DNA of 64,000 nt from contig NC_133156.1 of assembly GCF_040802235.1 (NCBI RefSeq), positions 113,242,173 to 113,306,172 on the forward strand, written 5' to 3'. The position numbers were made by a program, and so were the translations under genes. Every line of letters begins with the position of its first letter. Positions within the stretch are counted from its first letter, which is position 1. The stretch comes from Manis javanica (taxonomy: Eukaryota > Chordata > Mammalia > Pholidota > Manidae). This document shows, piece by piece, positions 11,876 through 25,560 of this stretch. The notes under the pieces are model-generated. The model saw only the letters and a list, made by a program, of their open reading frames with translations, was not told the DNA's origin and ran no database searches.

Positions 11876-13200
11876 GTTTTGTTTTAGCAAGGATTTTAAA
11901 CTCCACTAAATATTTGCTATGGCATTGAGCCTTCATTGACTAATCTTTCACAGACAATAACACAGATATTCTGAATGAATTTTCTGGAATGGTTTTATTC
12001 TTATGGGCAAGTGTATTCCACATATGTATTTATTCTAGAATTTGCAAACCGTGATCCTGTCTTTTCAGTCTGAAAATTGCAACCATGTGTTTTAAAGGAC
12101 AGAGAATTCCTGGCAATAGAATAATCACTTTTTAGCAAGGATTAGTAGGTAAAGAAATGGTGTAGACATCACTATGGCAATAAAGGAATTAGCACAGAAG
12201 ATGTTAGAGAGAAATGTAGTCCAAGAAGAATCAGTATAGCACAGTCCAAGAGGCTCATTAGCCACCTGTTATAAGAAGAGCCCAGACTCTGAGATTTCTC
12301 TTCATCCATTTCATTTTTATTTATTTATTTTTTAGTTTCTCTTTCGTTTTTTGGTCCATTTCATTTGGAAAACTTGAGCTTCATGAAGATTAACAGTTCT
12401 CTTGAAATCCCCTTTTGAAATGCTAGGCTCCTCTCAGAACCAAGAAGATAGTGAGGTAGATCTAGACAAAACAACCTTTGGGTCAAAACAATCTTTGGGG
12501 CAAAAACAAACTTTGCTAATGCAAAGATCATAGTCAATTAAAATTTGGTGTCAATTCAACTTTTCCTTTGACTTTTATAAGTCATAGAATAAAGTAAACT
12601 AAATTTGTTGGAATAAATTAGCTTCTCTATGATGTTGGGATTATAAGGTATTTAAATTATTTTATTTATGCTTAACTGCATTAAATTTTTTTTCTCTCTA
12701 ACCATACAAAATTAAAAACTTATTTTAAATGTATTTTTGGAAATAAATACAACAAAAGTCTCCATGTAAAGTGAAAATATTTTCTGTTATTTTTTACTTT
12801 TACTGCTAGCAATTTTTAAAGGAACATTTCAATACCTTAGGGATACATGCAGAAAAACATGTTAAACTTTGTACAGTGTCTTATGTCTAAAGTTTGGGCA
12901 GTTTCTGCATTTTTATTTGTAAATACTTTTTCTCATTCCACAGAAATATTTTACATAGATCATCAAATGGTACCTTCTAAAGCACAAAACCAAGTTTCCT
13001 TTGCCTTAAAGTTTCAAAGATTCAGAGGTGTTCAGCTATTTTTATTTGTTTTGGGCCAAGAAAGGGTAGTAAGACCAAGTGGGATGGTAAGAAGAAGGGG
13101 TATTTTGGAAAGAACAAAAATCAAAATATGAAACATAAATTCTTTATGTGACCTTCTGTCACACCATAACTTCCATGGTGCCTTAGTTCCTTTAATGAGA
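11876..13200. other. AT-rich intergenic sequence
   Basis: No gene or repeat identified. The plus-strand 94-codon frame at 12847-13131 lacks any recognisable motif or conserved-looking composition. Confidence 0.45.
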
Positions 13201-13262
13201 AGGGAGGAAATGAGGACAGAGACAGAGAGAAAGACAGAGAGAGAAGGAAAGAGAGAGAGACT
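13201..13262. repeat. GA-rich low-complexity tract
   Basis: Irregular GA and GACA repeats. It accounts for the Ser/Leu-rich antisense open frame covering it. Confidence 0.9.
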
Positions 13263-13379
13263 GGACTTAAGTATATACGGCTAGAAGCACCACCTGAAAG
13301 AAGTAGTTCTGTATGCAGCCTTTCAGGGTTTTGTTTGTTTTGTTCTGCTTTGCTTTGCTGATCTTCCCTGGCCAGGAGA

Positions 13380-13625
13380 AAATTCACTTTCACGTATCAC
13401 CTTCTCACGCCTCACTTCCCCAGAGCTTCTTGGCCTCAGCTCTGCCTCAGCACCCTCAAATGCTTCCTCCAAGAAAACACTCCAGTCTAAGCCAGGCGTT
13501 AACTAGCGCGCAGCTGCAACCTGACGCGGCAACTTAACTTCCTCTTAAGGGGGCAGATAAATTACCATTTTTGGTGCACAGTGCTCTGCGGGCTGCTTCG
13601 TAGGATTCTAATGCCTCTGGTAGTC
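13380..13625. other. CpG-retaining unique patch
   Basis: Several CpGs survive within a short stretch ('taactagcgcgcagctgcaa' near 13501, 'ctgacgcggcaac' near 13521) in an otherwise CpG-poor region, followed by 'gggggcagataaattacc' with a GATA-like site. Not part of a repeat that I recognise. A regulatory function is speculative. Confidence 0.25.
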
Positions 13626-13989
13626 TTTTGGCCTCAGATAATCAGCACTGCATTTGCAGCTGGCTTTTTTTTTTAACGTTAAAAAGTAGAAAAATGCAAA
13701 ACGATATAGAACCATTCTCACTAAATATTGCAAATGTTAAATTTTTTAAAATCATTTTTGACTCAATGTATATAGAGAAACAGACACCCATACACAGATA
13801 CACACATACAACACACACACAGATGTTTGCACAAACACACATATATAGACTGACTGTTCTATTTCATTTAGAGCAATACAATGCAGGAGAATGTCTTCTT
13901 TTGTTCTTGTCCTTAAGTCTATTACCCATTCTTTCCATCCCCAAGCCAATGCCAAGATATTGACTTGATTTCCTTGTACTCAATCTATA

Positions 13990-16000
13990 TTCTAATGTTT
14001 TTGTATACGTATGTGTGTGTATCTCCACCAACAATATATTGTATTGCTTTGCATGTTTAAAAAAATTTTTATATAAATGCCAGTGTATTATTTAGCAAAT
14101 TGCCTGGCAGTATATTTTTGTAATTTCTTTGATATATATAGACAGGTCTCAACTGTGGTTCATGGTATAAATACATCACAATTCATTTACCTATTTTTCT
14201 ATATATGCTTATTTATATTGTCATTATTTCTCCTTACAAATAATGCTACAAAGAATGCTCTGGCAGGCACATTTAAGAGTATGCTTACTTGCTGGGCCAT
14301 TGGATGTGCATATATTCAGCTTCAACAGATACTCTCAAGATATTTTTTAAAGTGGTTGCACCACTGAATAGTATCCATGTTTCCACTACCCCATATCTTC
14401 ATTAATGCTTGGCCTTTAATTTGCAGCTTCCTGATTGCTATTAGTAAGTTTCAGTATATTTCATTTCTTTGTTGCTCATTCAGATTTTTCTCTCTTAAAT
14501 TATTCTTTATGACCTTTGTTTATTTTTCTCTTAGGATTCTTTATTTTTTCCTCTCTCTCTCCCTTCCCTCCCTTCTTTGTTTCTTTCTCTTCTCCTTTTT
14601 ATTTCCTTTCCTCCCTCTATTTTCCATCTCTCCCACCCTCCTCCCCACTCCTTTTTTCTTTTCAATTGTCAGGGACTTGTCATAATAGCCTTTATATAAA
14701 ACCTCTCAATATGTGATTTATTTTTAATTTGCTTACAGTGCTGTCACCAGAATTTCAAATTTTAATATAAACCAATATAATGATCTATTCACTTATGAGT
14801 ATCTTCTTGTGTATTGTTGAGAAATCTTTTCTTATCCCCAGTTACAGGAGACGGTCTTTTAAATATTCATCTAATTTAAAAAAAATATTTTCTACATTTT
14901 AAAATTTAGTCCATCTGGAATTTATTTTATCTTATAGTTTTATGTAAGGATCAAATTTACTTCTTCCCATATGGAAAGCCAACATGTCGCGACATTATTT
15001 ATTGAACAGTCTACCTTTTCCCTACAGAGTTGTGTATCTACTTCTGTATAGGTTCTCATATATGCTTGAGTCGGTTCTGGGTGTTTTATTCATTTTTTAT
15101 AGATCTTTTTATCTATCCCAACATCAAACACATTGTTTTAATTATGTATTTATAACAAGCTTTAGTATCCTATATGCTATGACAGACCCCTGTCTTTCTT
15201 CTTCCATTTTTAGAATTGTATTGGTTATCTTGGCTGTTTACCCTTTCATATGAATTTCAGACTGTTCAGCTTCAGTACAAATCACACTGGGGTCTTGATG
15301 AAAATTGTATTGAACATTTGTAATAATGCTGGAAACTTCTCCACCTATGAAAATAGTTTGTCTTTCTCTGGTTCAGATTTATTTTATTTCCTCCTATAAT
15401 ATTTTGCCATTTTCTCAATTGATTTCATGGGCTTCTTTTATTATATTACATTTATAATTTTATTTAATGTTATATTTATTATATTACATTTAATCCAAGG
15501 TTTTGATGCTATTCTGAATGAAAGTCCTTTTTTTATTCCATTTGTCTATTGGTTATTCTTGTTACAGAAGAAGGTTTGGGATTCTGTTGATCTATGGTTA
15601 TCTAGTTTTATTAGCTTTTAGATCATTCCAGATCCTCTTTGATAGAAAATCATAATGTCAGCAACTCACACAGCTTTGCTTCTTCCTATTCAAAACCTAT
15701 GGATGTTATTTCTTTACCTTCTTTTTCTTTGGCTAGAACTCTGTTTTTATGGTGAAGAACATCTGTCTGTAGCCCTTCTCATCCTGTTTCTGACTTTAAT
15801 GGAGATGGTTCCAAAGTTTTGCCATAATTTTGAAGTCAGATGCATGTTTTTTAGTAAGATACCTTTTATCTAGTTAAAGAAGTATTTCTATCACTAATTT
15901 GTTTAAATTAGTAGAATTTTACAAAACTGATGTTGGATTTTATTAATTGCTTTGTTTATGTCTATCGAGAAGATTTTATGATTTTTTTCTAATTTCTTCT
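13990..16000 (-). mobile_element. Ancient L1 ORF2 remnant, minus strand
   Basis: Read on the minus strand this is a heavily decayed L1 second open reading frame covering the reverse-transcriptase palm, thumb and C-terminal part. On the plus strand the antisense signatures are 'tttattgaacagtctacctt', 'atcacactggggtcttgatg', 'attgtattggttatcttggc', 'ccatctggaatttattttat' and 'gtggttgcaccactgaatag'. Many stops and frameshifts are present, and a CT-rich expansion at about 14548-14655 interrupts it. No intact domain remains. It is older and far more diverged than the L1 at 57643-64000. Confidence 0.85.
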
Positions 16001-18035
16001 TACAAACAATTTCAAAAATACAAGAAAGATGAAAGAATATGTTTTATCTGCCCTCAGGGTCTACTTGTTTCCTTTCACTAGGCTGAAGCTACCATCTTCA
16101 GCAATGGCTGCTGTTGGCTACATTGGAGCACAACTGACTCTTTCTGCAGAGAATTGCTCTTAGCCAATGGGAGCTGCCTCTCCAGAGAAGTGAGTACTTC
16201 CTCCCTTGGCCTTCCCACCTCTGCTCCGCTCCCATTGCTTACAGGCCTCAGTTATCAAATTCCCATAGGTGATTTTTTTTTCCACCTGGACCCACCTGGC
16301 AAGCTCTCTCTCTAGTCCTATGGGAGATTTTTTTCTGTCTTCTTCTGAAATTTGGACTCTTCATGCTTCCTGGTAGCTCAGTTCCAGTTTCTTGTCAAGT
16401 TCTGGCCCTCAGAAAGCATTCTTTTCTGTGGTAGTGTTAAAACTCAATTTGCAACTGTTGAAACCTGTATTTTGGCCTGATTTCCTACTAATCCCTCAAG
16501 CTGTAAGTCAAGCACATTCATCTGACAATGAGATTCCTCTTCTTCTGACACCTGAAAATTTTTTCTTTCTCTTTCCAAGTTCAAAAATGATTGTTTATTG
16601 ATGTGTTTTGTTTGGTTGTTGTTTTATGTTTTCTCTAACATTACATATTATATAAGTAAATTGTAAATTTTTAAATTAAAATAAAGGCAAATTGAAAATA
16701 GTAAGTTGAGTAAGTTTTAAATTAATTAATATGTACCTTACACACATAGAAAAGTCATGTCCTATAAGCACTATGAGCACTGTATCCAATTGAGAGAGTT
16801 TACACAGCAATTAACTATACTTAAAGCTAATATGAAACACAATTCTGAATTTTCTGTATATTAGTCTTTTCTATGTCATAGCCTTGAAATAAATATTACA
16901 TTTCACTATGGCAATAATGTCAAAAACATCAGAGTTAGATAAAAAAAAATAAGCTAAGTTGCCAACAGAGATCACTCCTGTTTTTTACATTTTTATTATT
17001 TTTAAGACAATATTTTTAGAGTTGTTCTAACGGCTGTGATGTTCTTAGTTGTAACCCCTGTCACATCTTTCATAATTCTCACACATCAAGTCTTACCCTG
17101 AAACCTGGGAACATTTCACTGCTTCTCAGGAAACTGATATTAATGCTCTAATATGAAAGAATGCTGAGTAAAATGGAAATAGGTTTTCTTGTTTGTAAAA
17201 CAGATAGACTAAAACCTAGGTTGGTAGGTTTTTTGAGACGATTAAGTTAGATAATGCATACAAAGTTGGTCCCATGCGTCTAGCATGAAATGAAAGTTCC
17301 ACAAGCAGTAGCCATTTTTGCTGTTACATATTAATGTCTTTCGGGAGCTGCTTCTCCAAAGTTGGCTGTCCCATCTCAAGGTCACCTCATCACTAGCAAT
17401 TGGTTTGGGAAGAAAGTGTGAAATTTAAACTTTAAAGGCTACATAATAAGATTCCTATTCACAAACAAGAAAATTATAGGAGGTAATCAGCAAATATAAT
17501 TCAACTAGGAATGTTTTCCAATGTTAAAAAAACAAGCATGTTTAATGACCCTTTCTTTATACACCAATCAGGCAAATGGGATGTTTCATTTAAATGGATT
17601 TTCCATACATCAAAATCCTAAATAACCATTTTTGATAGAAAACTTTCTAAAATATATTGCATATTTTCCCTCTTCCTTAATCAGTATATACTATATCTAA
17701 GTCCCTGTTATTTAAATGATAGCTAGGTTATCAGTAATCAGATTAGCCACTTTCCTAGATTTATGGGTTTACCTATAGGACTATATTGAGTTTGGGCACT
17801 ATTTTCATTCCCAAGATGACTGATTGTTGTTAAGACAGTCTATTACAGTTGTCTTAAAACAGGTTGGGGGTAGGTGAATACAGAAATGAAATGAAGTGGG
17901 TTTTTTTCATGTGTTGGAAAAATATCTGGTGGAGAAAGCTCAGTTACAGTCACCTAAGACTGAATATAACAGACAGGTGTTCCATGTTGAGAACTGGACA
18001 GCCCTGGACTTTCTGAGTGTTTCTTTCTCCAAGGT
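16001..18035. other. Intergenic sequence, mostly unique
   Basis: No gene recognised. 16080-16560 is locally GC-richer ('ttagccaatgggagctgcct') and could be an undefined old LTR, but no TG/CA ends or clear family signature were found. Confidence 0.4.
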
Positions 18036-18039
18036 ACAG

Positions 18040-18155
18040 TAACTACATCCAGTTCCTAGAGATTCTGTATCAGTAGCTACACTTGTAACAAATAACCCAG
18101 GTGAGTCTGATGTCATGGTCTGTGAAGCAGACTTGAAGCAACACTGTCCATGCTT
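18040..18155 (+). mobile_element. MER5A-type hAT DNA transposon fossil
   Basis: The second half of a MER5A-like non-autonomous element is visible as 'agagattctgtatcagtagc', 'acaaataacccaggtgagtc' and 'gatgtcatggtctgtgaagc'. These correspond to the family's 'gattctgattcagtagg', 'aacaagttcccaggtgat' and 'ctggtc...' order. Short, non-coding and inactive. Confidence 0.65.
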
Positions 18156-18289
18156 TCTGGGAGAGTCACTGAAATTTTCCAAAGCTAGTGTCCTTCCTAT
18201 GATACCTGATCTAGGGAGGGCCTCATATATAACAAGTGTGGCAAAAGCAAGGGAGAAAATGAGGCACCATAGGAATAATAGTAGATAGG

Positions 18290-18430
18290 GAGTCACATTT
18301 TAATCCTGGCTCAGCCAGTAGCTGCTTGGATAACCTTGGATACACCATTTACCCAGATACTTAACACCCTTGACTGTAAAGTAAAGGGATTAAAGAAACT
18401 GCTAGAAAGTCCTTAAGGCCCCTTTCATTA
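18290..18430 (+). repeat. MIR SINE
   Basis: 'ttttaatcctggctcagcca', 'tggataaccttggatacacc' and 'gactgtaaagtaaagggatt' follow the MIR order in sense orientation. Moderately diverged and truncated at both ends. Confidence 0.65.
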
Positions 18431-18559
18431 AAATCACATTAAGGTTCTTCTCTAAACAGGCCACCAATGAGTTGAGCTTTTACAAGTCTTATAACCAGTG
18501 GCAGTAAGTAGTAATATGATCCAATTTTATTATTTATTCTTCACACAGTATCCAGAATT

Positions 18560-18860
18560 TTTTTATGAAATACAAAACAGATTATATTTCTAACCTCACA
18601 ATGATATCCTACTGAAATAATAATCAATCCAAACTCTTTACAATGATCTGCAAGCCACCTTGCCTAATTCCCAAACTCACTTAATTCCTCTCTGCCTCAC
18701 TTAAATGTACTGTCCTGACCTTCATCTACACTGATCTTCTTTTCATGTTCTATTTGAGGACAGTGGAATTTGCTGACCTCTTAGAATAATGTACTCTCAG
18801 ACCTCTCCATGGCTCTGCTTTGTGCCAGTCAGGTCTCACCTCAAATGTCTTGAAATAGAG
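18560..18860 (+). repeat. L2 LINE remnant, plus strand
   Basis: 'caatccaaactctttacaat', 'gatctgcaagccaccttgcc' and 'gtcaggtctcacctcaaatg' match the L2 3' region in order. No coding capacity. Confidence 0.65.
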
Positions 18861-21800
18861 TTAAATTGATTTAAGAGTAGATTGTGAATAAATGTATTAA
18901 CTAACATTAGTGTAATTGCTGTGTTTACAATTCTATAATTCAATCTTGTCTGATTTTTAAAATATAGTAATATTTATTGTCATCTCAGATACCTATTCCA
19001 TCCTTCTACTGAAAAATCTAAGTGATTATACACAGTGGCTCTGATATTACATTTATAGGTGATTTTCACTCTGAGATATAAGGCTTTCAGTTTTCTTTTC
19101 AGAAAGAATTTAAGAAGAGTGATTGCTATATATCTGAGAATTAACAATAATTGTAAATGACTGAGTGTCCTCTTACTGCCTCAATACTTAGTTTAGACTT
19201 TATTCCTCATTTGTTCTACAATTTCTGTTCTACATTCACATCAGCACATCATGGACAGGATTAGCTGTAGCACCCTACTTTGTGATCTGAACAAAGCTTA
19301 CTCGTAAAATGGAAATGTTCCCCTGAGTGAGATCAACAATATCTATAAAATTTAACAAATATAACATAATTTGTAATTTTGTAATTATACTCTGCCATGA
19401 GGAATAAGATGCAGGCAAAGTAATGATGGCAAATTCCAAGGACAAGGAATCCAGGTATCCAAGTGCTGGAAAACACAAACAATGCTTGTGAAAAGTCACC
19501 TCAGACCTTAGATGATCAGTGCGAGTCATTTAAACAGCAAAATTCCCACAGAAAAGGAGAGCAGATCACTGTGGCCTTATAAAAGCAGACATTGAGATTG
19601 ACCCAACTTTCTTTGCCATAATTCCAAATTCACAAGCATAGCTGGAAACTGTAGTGTGGATTGCCACATGCACTCCAACACAAGAAGGAATGCTCATTTT
19701 CTACAGATAGGATAACTTTGACTCCATCTGTAAATTAATAGGTTGGCCTTTGGGGTTAGTCTTCTATTATGTTGGCTAACATGTCTGCATGCACACTGTT
19801 GGTAAAAGCTAGAGTTGATAAAGAAGAGAAATCCAGTCTTCTTTCCCTTATACCTCATTTCTTTTCTAGACATTTTTCAGGAGGAGAAGGAAATTTTGTT
19901 TATGTAGTCTAGTAAAAATGACATTCTGTAGAAAATTTTGAGTTTATGGATTTTGCACATTAATTAATCAACATACAATATAAAGCATTAGCAATAAGTT
20001 ATTTCACTAAAAATGTTCTTACTTTTGAACCACTGGAAATTATGGCTTCAAAATTAATGTTCCAAAATACTAATTTCCACACTTATGAAAACTATTCCTT
20101 TAATAAATAATATTGTACCTTGTCACTGAAGATATAATTTAAAATATGAAAAATTAAAACTTTCACTAATACTGCATACTATTTTTAAACACTTTGAAAT
20201 CAATGCACACAGTCATAAAAATGAAAAGGATTAATTTTTAATCTGGGATAAGAGAAGATTGAATCTGTTACTGAAAACAAAATGATATATCATTTCTTGT
20301 TAAATAATGTTTTTCCTGTATTTTTTCTTCTTTGTACAACAGAATCCATTTTGAAGTAAGTCAGAAAAAGATAAATAATATTTTCTAAAATTATGGTATA
20401 TTTAAGGTGTCTTTTTCAATTTCATTTATCTTTTAATATAAAGCAGTTTTATGGAAAAAATGACTTTGGAAAAAAGATTCTAAATAAATAGGTATACTTT
20501 TGCCCTTTTATGAATGTGACTAAACAAACACTGAAGAAATGATGACAGATACATTACTCATGTCTTTTCCTTAGACACAGATTGTTGGAAATCTGTTTTG
20601 GATTTTAGCTACCAAATATGTGACTGAATTTTCAATTAAATACACTCTTACTCAATATTGAAATTCAAATTAATGCTTTGCCAAGTGAAAAATCAGTTGA
20701 TCTGATGGCACCAAATTCATCTCCAATCTTTTACCTCCTCCTTTACTTTAATCCCCTTCTCCATATTGGTGGAAATTTTTCTCAAATATAAATCTTTTCT
20801 TTGAGCACCAAATCACATTTCTATACTTTTATTGTTAAATGGGACATGTTAGGGCATGGCTCACCTCAAACTTATCATCAGTTTGATTGCATCTTTGCTA
20901 TTATTGATGGAGCCCCAACCAATGCTCCAGACCTGTGGGCAAGGCAAACGCCAACCATACTTACCCTAACACACAACACTTTCTCTAGTATGCCTGGGGT
21001 CTTGTCTTGTGCCACTCTTAAAAACTCTGCCATGTATGTCTGCTCTGTTTTGAGGATTTTGTTTTGAATTTAAAAAGTGGTCTTAATTTTCATTTGGAGT
21101 TTTAATTCTAAAATTAATGATTTTTAAAATAAAAAGCTCAAAGTCATGTTGTGTTCATTTTGCAGTTGTCATTACCTGAATTATTTTCAGGAAATATTGC
21201 TACAGCTTACCTCATTCACCTCAATATTTGGTATTCTACCATGCAAATTTCTTGAGTCTATGAATTATCTTCTCCTGTCTTGTACCTTAACGAATTATAC
21301 TATTTTAAGGATTGATGCCCAAGGAATAGTTTGCTGGTTTTGAAAGAAGTGCCAAATCCATTCAAACCACACCAATATAAACAAACAAAAATTAAAAACA
21401 AAACAATAAATGATAGAACTGTTTTTCAAGTAAGCAACTGATTATGCCATAATTATCACTTGATTTGCAAATGCCTGGTAATGGCATAATAATAACACAA
21501 AGTAAGCTTATTTTTGACTAATAGAGTGACATTCATATCAGTATGAATGTTTAGGGAAAAAAATTACCTTAAGATGATCTCCAAAATTAATAAAACATAT
21601 TTTGTCTAGTACCTTGTTTTATTTTGCAAATGAAAAAAAAAAGGAAAGGATCATGTCATTTAAGGGAAGAGACTGAGGTATCCAATAGTTAGAAACATTT
21701 AATGAACATACACAGACATTGATCCTTTTGCTGTAAAGTGGGGGGAAAAGTGATATGTCCAAACCATGACTTTAATTTTCCTTCATGCAACCCTATAAGG

Positions 21801-22539
21801 AAATCATTTATGGAGACCCTTTATGGAAACCCTTTAAGGAAACACAATAGCTTATTTGCAAATAAAATCAGTGCTCAAGTTCCCATAATATACTTCTGCA
21901 TTTTGTTTTAAACGATTTCCATTTTATGTTCCTCTCTTATTTGCAATTAATGAATAACATGTTTTCAGGAACAGCAAATTGAACTGAAGTACATTTTATA
22001 CACATATGAAGAAATCTACTGCTGTACCGTACAAGGATGCTTGCATAAGGGGGAGTCTTATATCTGTCAATTACAAATATAATATGTTTTATGAATTGCC
22101 TTTCTTTCATTACTGCCAATTTTAATTCTTTAGGCCTAATATATCTAATTTTGTCCATGTATAAAATTATCATTCAAGAAAATTTTGGCAATAGAAGCAC
22201 AGAAAGATAATTTACTTATATTCCAACGGAAGGACAAAAATTTTTTTAAATGCAAACTCATTTATATTCCCTATTTTCTAAAATTTTCACTTTTTTCCCT
22301 AGACTTATATTATTCAAGGCATAGGTATCTAAATGTCAGCTTACCTATTCTAGATTTGTCATAGATCACACTTGAGAATCAAAGTTTCCAGGGTTACTTT
22401 TTTCCTCTCTTTGTTTGCTACAGAACTTTGACCATTACTTCAGTTTATTGTTCTGATACATTCTATACTGAACTAAGAATGCTGCACTGAAAGTAAGAAA
22501 AAATATAGCAAATGTAAGCAAATCCTGACTTCTTAATCT
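18861..22539. other. AT-rich single-copy sequence
   Basis: About 3.7 kb with no clear interspersed repeat or gene. Scattered short open frames on both strands are noise. A small 13-bp x 3 tandem repeat lies at 21809-21847. Confidence 0.5.
21809..21847. repeat. 13-bp tandem repeat, three units
   Basis: Three adjacent 13-bp units of the form TATGGA(G/A)ACCCTT, the third partly decayed to TAAGGAAACACAA. Small local duplication. Confidence 0.7.
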
Positions 22540-22990
22540 TGTTCTAGTTTTCTCTCTCCAGTTCTGTGAGAAATATTCTCTTGTGTATCTTCATGATTAT
22601 TGTGCCTATTCCATTTGATTAAATTCACAGATCATTTCTTCTTTCTTATTTGGGCATTCTTCTCACAATTGCCTCCAAATTCCCAGTCGTCCAAGCTCAC
22701 CATATAGACAAAAACAGATTTTATTGCAGTCTTTCTCTGCCCTCAGAGTCATCAAATCTTTCTAAGTTGTACTTCCGAGTCCACAATTCTTTGAGGTAAA
22801 ACTGATTCACCATTTTGTCAGCCACTATCCTAGTCCAAGAATGAATTCTTGTACATCTTGAACAGCAGCAATAGCCTCTGAGACACTCTCCCTTCTTCCC
22901 TCTCTTTTGCCTCAATTATAAACCCAACTTCTGATATACTGACTTTGTTAATCAATCTCAACACTCAGTATGTAACCTTGCATCAATAAA
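22540..22990 (+). repeat. Possible L2 remnant, plus strand
   Basis: 'tgaacagcagcaatagcctc' recalls the L2 'actactgcaatagcctc' phrase, and the surrounding sequence is pyrimidine-biased like L2. Weak. Confidence 0.35.
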
Positions 22991-25380
22991 CTCTCCAAAA
23001 GTTGGCTCAGTCAGTTTCTTATATTTTCTAAAATATCATGCTTATTCTTATCTCTCCAATGGTCACATAATTCTTCCATGATTCTTTTATCTTCCCTTCT
23101 TCTCTCTCTTCTATGCCCTGTTATTCATGAATTTCAATCTCAACTCATCTTATCCTAAGTATTATCATAACATGATGATCTTGGTTTATCTTAAATGTCC
23201 TCATATTTCTATAGATTTTGGGCTATATCATTATGTACTCACTATTTTCTTGACTCATCTACCAAGGACTAAAATTTATTTCCTTTATTAGAGTCTTCTT
23301 CAAAGGATAAATCTGGGCCCAGGATAAATTATAGGAGGCATTAGCATGAGTATATATCTGCATTCATGAAAATGAAAAAAAATATCCAAGGAAAAGGTGT
23401 CGAAAAAAGAGTAAGACTCCAAGGAATTCAAGTAGAAGCAGAGAGAAAAACAAGAATAAGATAAAGACATAAGAATAAAAATAAATAAGAAAAAGAGGAG
23501 CAGCCTTTGAGTTGAGGGAAACCAAGAAAGCATTGTTGTATAAGTTGAAAGGACAATATTTCAAGAAGGAGGGAGTAGTTAAGATCTGGTGAAGATGCTG
23601 AAAGCTCAAGGGATATAAATCAGGAAGTAGTCTATTAAATTAGACCATTGGCCATCATTGTGATCTTGATAAGAGCAGTTTCAGGGGAATTATGTGGTGA
23701 AAACCCCTCTGTACTGGGTTGAAGGATGGGAGGTGAAGACATGTAAACAGCTAATGTATACAACTCTTATAAAAGTCTAACTCTGAAGGGGTACAGAGAA
23801 ATGGGATTATCAGTGAGGAAAAGGGGGATGCATTTTTATTTATGACAGGAGATTCTAGACTATGTTTATATGCTGATGGGAATGATGTAGTGGAAAGGAA
23901 GAGAGAAGATTAGTGAAGAAGCCATAAAAACTATGAGAAGAGGAACTGAGATCCAGAGGAAGAGTGTAGGAATTTGCATTTGCTGGGGGAGAGAGATTTT
24001 CCTCAACTGACATAATAGGGAAACAAAAGACATACATTTCAGTAGAACTGGGATTTTAGATCTGGTGGAGAAAACATGAAACATTACCTATCAAATGCCT
24101 TCTATTCTCTCCATAAAATGTGAAATGAAGCCATCAGATGATACTAAGAGTGGAATAGGGTTGAGGAATGTTTGAAAAGAGGGGAAAATATATAAAGCAG
24201 TCCATTAAGGAAAAGGAAAAGTTAGGCTACTATAGAAACATGATAAAATGGTTGGGCATTATTGAGTGTCAATTTGATCTTTGAGGTTTGAAATGAAACC
24301 AGCCAGCTTCAACAGAATGATTTTCTCCAGCAGCATCTAGCTGTTTCCACGAAGACGTAGAGAAGGCTGGTGGTGGTAGGTGTGACACAACTGAGGTTTT
24401 GCTAGACAAGCACAATCTTTGGCGAGAAATCAAGGAAGTAGAGACTTTTTGCAAGGCTGGGTTAGAGTGATAGCTGTTAGACTTCGGGCTGGATGAGGGT
24501 GAATATGGAGGGCAGAGGGGCAGAGAATAATAAGAAAGTGGTGAAAAAGCATTGATTGGAAACTTCATGAGGTAGAAGAATGGTAGCAGTGATGGTACTT
24601 GAGCAATGGCCTAGTAGGATTGGATGTTTGAAATAGATTTTGGAGTTAAGCCTCTTTCTTGATGTAAACTGTGCCATATAACATGACGTAGTCGTAGGAG
24701 AAACAATTCACCATATTCACTTTCCCAAGGATTAGGGCAGGAAATCTTGGAGACCTTCTTAAAATTCTTGGTAAGGAACAAGAAAGAGCAGTATGAAATG
24801 TGACATTAGGAACTGAGATAACGGATTGTGGTGGATAAGGTGTTCAGGTGAATTTGGTCTCTGAAGCCTTCTCATTACCCATGGGGTAACAGCAATCCAT
24901 TAAGATGAAACACAAGGCCTTACATGACTGACTCATAGATGTGTGTTCAGCTTCATCTCTCAAATTTCTCTTATTGACTATATATAGCACCTTTCCCAGA
25001 ATACTTCCATTTCTTCCTTTTTTCCAATCATGTCATGTTCTCTCATGCCAGTTAGCAAAAGAACAAATTTTAAAAAACCACTTTAAAATCCTGAGGACCA
25101 AATTCTTAGTAATTTTTATTCAAACACGTGAATATATCATGATAGAATTCTCCTGTTTTTGTTTTTTTTTTTCCCAATTAGATGATTAAATTGTGGTTGG
25201 GATTCATGGTATGGCTTGAAAGGACTGATTATTTCAAATGCTATGGTTTTACATAACTTGGTACTTCCAGCATGAAGTTTACTAGTAAAATAGATATTCT
25301 GGTATATTAGAGAAGAAGTATGATAAAAATCAAATAGTTTTTCCAGCCAAAATTACTTTGAATCCTTGGTGTATTTCCAA
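22991..25380. other. Intergenic sequence, purine-rich in its centre
   Basis: Bases 23300-24680 are purine-biased on the plus strand, so the minus strand gives several Ser/Leu/Phe-rich open frames with no domain. An undefined old repeat is possible. No gene recognised. Confidence 0.4.
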
Positions 25381-25384
25381 ATAC

Positions 25385-25560
25385 ACCAAATATATGATCA
25401 TGAGCAAATCATAAAACTCTGCTTCAGTTTCTTCATCTGCAGACAGTGGTAAATGACCACCCCACTGATGGCTGTGGAACTTAATATAATGTCTTAAAAA
25501 TATCTGGAACACTATGCGCTCTCCATAGGGTAAATACTTAATAAAATTGTGAATGGGAAA
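25385..25560 (+). repeat. MIR SINE
   Basis: 'atgagcaaatcataaaactc', 'tcagtttcttcatctgcaga' and the 'ctccatagggtaaatactta' end follow MIR sense order. Confidence 0.55.

Noticed and set aside
17940..18296. 118-codon minus-strand open frame
   Set aside because: Overlaps the MER5A-type fossil and the start of a MIR; no domain.
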